Below, in pieces: positions 6,647 through 8,670 of a stretch of 8,670 nt of DNA; position 1 is the first letter of the stretch; each line of letters begins with the position of its first letter. Location of the stretch: the NCBI GenBank assembly GCA_946187365.1, contig CAMHRD010000031.1, forward strand, positions 1-8,670, written 5' to 3'. Below the pieces are notes generated by a model. The model was not told the DNA's origin and did no database searches. It was given only the letters and a program-made list of their open reading frames with translations. A program made the translations under genes and the position numbers. Origin of the DNA: an uncultured Bacteroidales bacterium. GTDB taxonomy: Bacteria; Bacteroidota; Bacteroidia; Bacteroidales; UBA932.

Positions 6647-7486
6647 ATGAGAAGAGTTTTAATAGTAATGCTTCTTGCTCTGACGGCCTCTGTTTCACAG
6701 TTGACCGCTCAGAGAGTTGAGAAGTCTACCTATACCTCCGCAGAACTCTCCAACCAAACCATAAGTCTGCTCACTTGGACAACAGTGCGTATGGATTCCA
6801 CCTACGATGCCCGCCCCGGTGAGAAGCTCAAAACCCTGGAGGTGCTGGCAAAGTACAAACCGGAAGTGGACAAAATCAACGAGCCTATTGGCTTCTGTCC
6901 CACCGGATTGGAGAGGAAGTCCCCTTGCGGTCCAATGTCCTGCTGGGCCACTGATGCCTATCTGGAGTATGCCCGCAACTTTGCAGACACTTGCAGGAGT
7001 ATAAATTTCCCGGATGGTTTAAAGGTAGATTTCTCCCTTATGAACTTTGGCGGAATGAGGACGGAAATGCCAAAGGGCAATGTCTCAAAATATGACATAC
7101 TCTCCATTTTCCCTTTTGACAACTACCTCACCTACATACAGTTGAACGGCCGCAAACTCAAGGAACTCATAGAGTTCTTCTCCAGAACTTATCCTCAGGC
7201 AATGAGCGCCGGAGTAAGGCTGGTTGTAGACGGCTACAGAGTTAAGGAGTGCACCGTTAACGGAAAACCTCTGGAGGATGACAAGAACTATGTCATTGCA
7301 ACCATAGATTTTCTGGTAGACGGAGGAGACAACCTTTATGTCCTAAAGGAGGCAGACTGGGTAATAAAAACTAACGTTAAGTTGATGGATCTCTTCATCT
7401 CTTATATTGAGGGACTTACGGCAAGAGGCGCCAACATTGAGACCTTTGTTGACGAGCGTTGCAAAGTAGTAAACAGGAGGAAGTAG
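6647..7486 (+). CDS. Exported 5'-nucleotidase C-terminal (substrate-binding) domain protein
   Basis: 279 aa. Residues 1-21 are a clear signal peptide (basic MRR, hydrophobic core, probable cleavage after LTA), with no lipobox Cys, so the product should be periplasmic. The mature protein matches only the C-terminal domain of UshA-type 5'-nucleotidases, which binds the nucleoside part of the substrate: an opening segment (SAELSNQTISLLTW), MSCWATDAYLEYA, NFGGMR (133-138, the NxGGxR motif), YDILSIFPFDN (149-159), LNGRKLKELIE and DFLVDGGDNLYVL (221-233). There are no metallophosphatase motifs, so this protein alone should not hydrolyse phosphate esters. The missing catalytic half is encoded by the next gene, 1 bp downstream. 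The start at 6647 is 1 bp after the permease stop and has no Shine-Dalgarno. Confidence 0.9.
   Translation: MRRVLIVMLLALTASVSQLTAQRVEKSTYTSAELSNQTISLLTWTTVRMDSTYDARPGEKLKTLEVLAKYKPEVDKINEPIGFCPTGLERKSPCGPMSCWATDAYLEYARNFADTCRSINFPDGLKVDFSLMNFGGMRTEMPKGNVSKYDILSIFPFDNYLTYIQLNGRKLKELIEFFSRTYPQAMSAGVRLVVDGYRVKECTVNGKPLEDDKNYVIATIDFLVDGGDNLYVLKEADWVIKTNVKLMDLFISYIEGLTARGANIETFVDERCKVVNRRK
7475..7480 (+). promoter_or_regulatory. Strong Shine-Dalgarno before the metallophosphatase gene
   Basis: AGGAGG lies 7 nt before ATG 7488, within the last codons of the nucleotidase C-domain gene. A full-consensus site is unusual for Bacteroidetes. It suggests that translation of the catalytic half is set independently of, or higher than, that of its partner. 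Confidence 0.65.
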
Positions 7487-7487
7487 T

Positions 7488-8309
7488 ATGAGAAAAGTTT
7501 TACTTACAACAACACTGGCACTCTTCTGCCTGACCTCTTACGCTCAGGATCTTGTGATACTCCACACCAATGATACCCACAGCCAGATAGAACCGATCTC
7601 TGCAGGAGAGTGGAAAGGATTGGGCGGAATTGTAAGAAGAGAAAAGTATATCAATCAGATAAGAGAAGAGAATCCTAACGTCATACTTCTGGATGCGGGA
7701 GACTTCTTCCAGGGAACGCCCTACTTTACTATTTTTAAGGGAGATGTGGAGGTTGAACTGATGAACGCACTGGGAGTTGATGCAGCCTGCTTCGGCAACC
7801 ACGAGTTTGATAACGGAGTTGATGCGCTTGCAGAGAAACTGAGCAAGGCAAATTTCACCATAGTCAATGCAAACTATGACCTCTCCAAAACGCCTCTGAA
7901 AGAGATTGTTAAACCATACACCGTCATTGAAAGAGGGGGAAAGAGAATAGGCGTAATAGGACTCTCCATAAATCTTAACGGTCTTGTAAATCCTTCAAGG
8001 ATAGAGGGTATGAAATACAACCACCCTTACAAGATTGTAAACAAACTGGCTCGCAAACTGCGTAAAAATGAGAATTGTGATCTGGTTATTCTGCTCACTC
8101 ACTGCGGATTCAAAGGAGGACGTGAACAGAAACCGGATGATCAACTGATTGCAGCAAACACTGAGGGAGTTGACATCATAATAGGAGGCCACAGCCATAC
8201 CTTCATAAAGGAGCCTGCAATAGTGGAAAGCAAGACAGGAAAGAAGGTTGTAGTTGTTCAGGACGGAGCCAAAGGAGAGGAGGTTGGCAGAATAGATATC
8301 TGGTTCTAA
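7488..8309 (+). CDS. Exported metallophosphatase, 5'-nucleotidase N-terminal (catalytic) domain
   Basis: 273 aa with a signal peptide (about 1-19, probable cleavage after SYA) and no lipobox, so likely periplasmic. It carries all the di-metal calcineurin-like phosphoesterase motifs of UshA-type enzymes: HTNDTH (Asp29, His31), AGDFFQG (Asp72), GNHEFDNG (Asn104, His105), LLTHCG (His205) and GGHSH (His235, His237). The likely reaction is release of phosphate from nucleotides or related esters, giving nucleosides for uptake. The protein ends where the N-domain of UshA ends (EVGRIDIWF), so it lacks the substrate-binding domain, which the preceding gene supplies. Together the two equal one full UshA with the domain order reversed on the DNA. 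The gene begins much like its neighbour (MRKVL versus MRRVL). Its TAA overlaps the stop of the convergent histidine kinase gene. Confidence 0.93.
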   Translation: MRKVLLTTTLALFCLTSYAQDLVILHTNDTHSQIEPISAGEWKGLGGIVRREKYINQIREENPNVILLDAGDFFQGTPYFTIFKGDVEVELMNALGVDAACFGNHEFDNGVDALAEKLSKANFTIVNANYDLSKTPLKEIVKPYTVIERGGKRIGVIGLSINLNGLVNPSRIEGMKYNHPYKIVNKLARKLRKNENCDLVILLTHCGFKGGREQKPDDQLIAANTEGVDIIIGGHSHTFIKEPAIVESKTGKKVVVVQDGAKGEEVGRIDIWF

Positions 8310-8670
8310 CTCTCTTTAGGCAAGGAGGATAGAGAGAACTTAAAGATAATTCCTCCGCCCGGACGCAGAGAGGCTTTGATAGTACCTTTATGGAATGCAA
8401 CCGCATTCTTTACAATAGCAAGACCAAGACCGGAACCTCCGGTCTTTCTTGTTCTACCCTCCTCCACTCTGTAAAAGCGTTCAAAGATTCTCTCAAGCGC
8501 CTCAGGTGGAACACCCTGTCCGGTATCCGTATAGGTGAAGTTTATCTTGTATCCTCCCTCACCGGAAACCTGATCAATTCCCGCAACAAGGGTAATCTCA
8601 ATATCTTTTCCTCCGTGCTCTATTGAGTTGTCTATCAGGTTCTTGAACAGAGAGTAAATAAGCGTGTAAC
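8306..8670 (-). CDS. Sensor histidine kinase, C-terminal catalytic domain (partial, PhoR-like)
   Basis: Reading the minus strand from the window edge gives 120 residues ending at a TAG (complement of 8306-8308); the N-terminus, with sensor and phospho-accepting His, lies beyond 8670. The ATP-binding domain is plain: N box FKNLIDNSIEHGG, G1 box DTGQGVP, F box ERIFERFYRVEEG, G2 box GGSGLGLAIVKNA, and a final PGGGIIFKFSL strand. The FERFYRVEEGRTRKTGGSG stretch closely recalls the PhoR-like kinases of Bacteroides, but sensor class cannot be settled from this half. The kinase would act at the inner membrane with a response regulator presumably encoded just beyond the window. The last 4 bp overlap the end of the metallophosphatase gene on the other strand. 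Confidence 0.92.
   Translation of the reverse strand, partial: YTLIYSLFKNLIDNSIEHGGKDIEITLVAGIDQVSGEGGYKINFTYTDTGQGVPPEALERIFERFYRVEEGRTRKTGGSGLGLAIVKNAVAFHKGTIKASLRPGGGIIFKFSLSSLPKES

Noticed and set aside
6647..7540. Similar beginnings of the two nucleotidase genes (ATGAGAA-AGTTTTA) as a sign of tandem duplication
   Set aside because: The similarity is confined to the signal peptides; the mature domains are unrelated, so common signal-peptide composition is the simpler explanation.
8390..8626. 78-codon plus-strand open frame near the right edge
   Set aside because: It is antisense to the histidine kinase catalytic domain, whose N, G1, F and G2 boxes are clear.

Overview
The window looks like ordinary chromosomal DNA from a member of the Bacteroidetes, most likely Bacteroidales. 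The evidence is the Bacteroides-style Tdk and RsmI proteins, a PhoR-like histidine kinase tail of the type common in that group, TAnnTTTG-type promoter boxes, A-rich leaders mostly without Shine-Dalgarno sequences, and 5'-nucleotidase domains split over two genes. Base composition and codon use look even throughout. I see no mobile element, tRNA, rRNA, CRISPR array or phage gene. Coding density is very high: the longest gap without a gene is about 39 bp.

Region 1 (1-1333, + strand) is the 3' end of one ABC-2 type permease followed by a complete second one, the usual tail of a multi-gene export operon. Region 2 (1339-1935, - strand) is tdk, thymidine kinase, which ends 5 bp from the permease. 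Region 3 (1975-4257, + strand) holds three tightly packed genes: a very acidic coiled-coil protein of unknown function, the 16S rRNA methyltransferase rsmI, and a membrane-anchored ComEA-like helix-hairpin-helix protein whose start lies inside the 3' end of rsmI. tdk and the acidic gene diverge from a 39 bp gap with candidate promoters facing each other.

Region 4 (4296-8309, + strand) is a probable four-gene operon. It encodes a NatA-like ABC ATPase, its NatB-like permease, and two exported proteins that together make up a UshA-type 5'-nucleotidase. The C-terminal substrate-binding half is encoded first and the N-terminal metallophosphatase half second. The gaps are 1 bp each, and two of the starts have a strong Shine-Dalgarno inside the preceding gene. 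Region 5 (8306-8670, - strand) is the catalytic end of a sensor histidine kinase whose stop codon interlocks with that of the metallophosphatase.

I find no convincing wholly new system. The points most worth a second look are the acidic coiled-coil protein with its 12 bp in-frame repeat, the rsmI/helix-hairpin-helix gene overlap, the face-to-face promoters, the permuted split nucleotidase, and the two tail-to-tail junctions with no room for a terminator.
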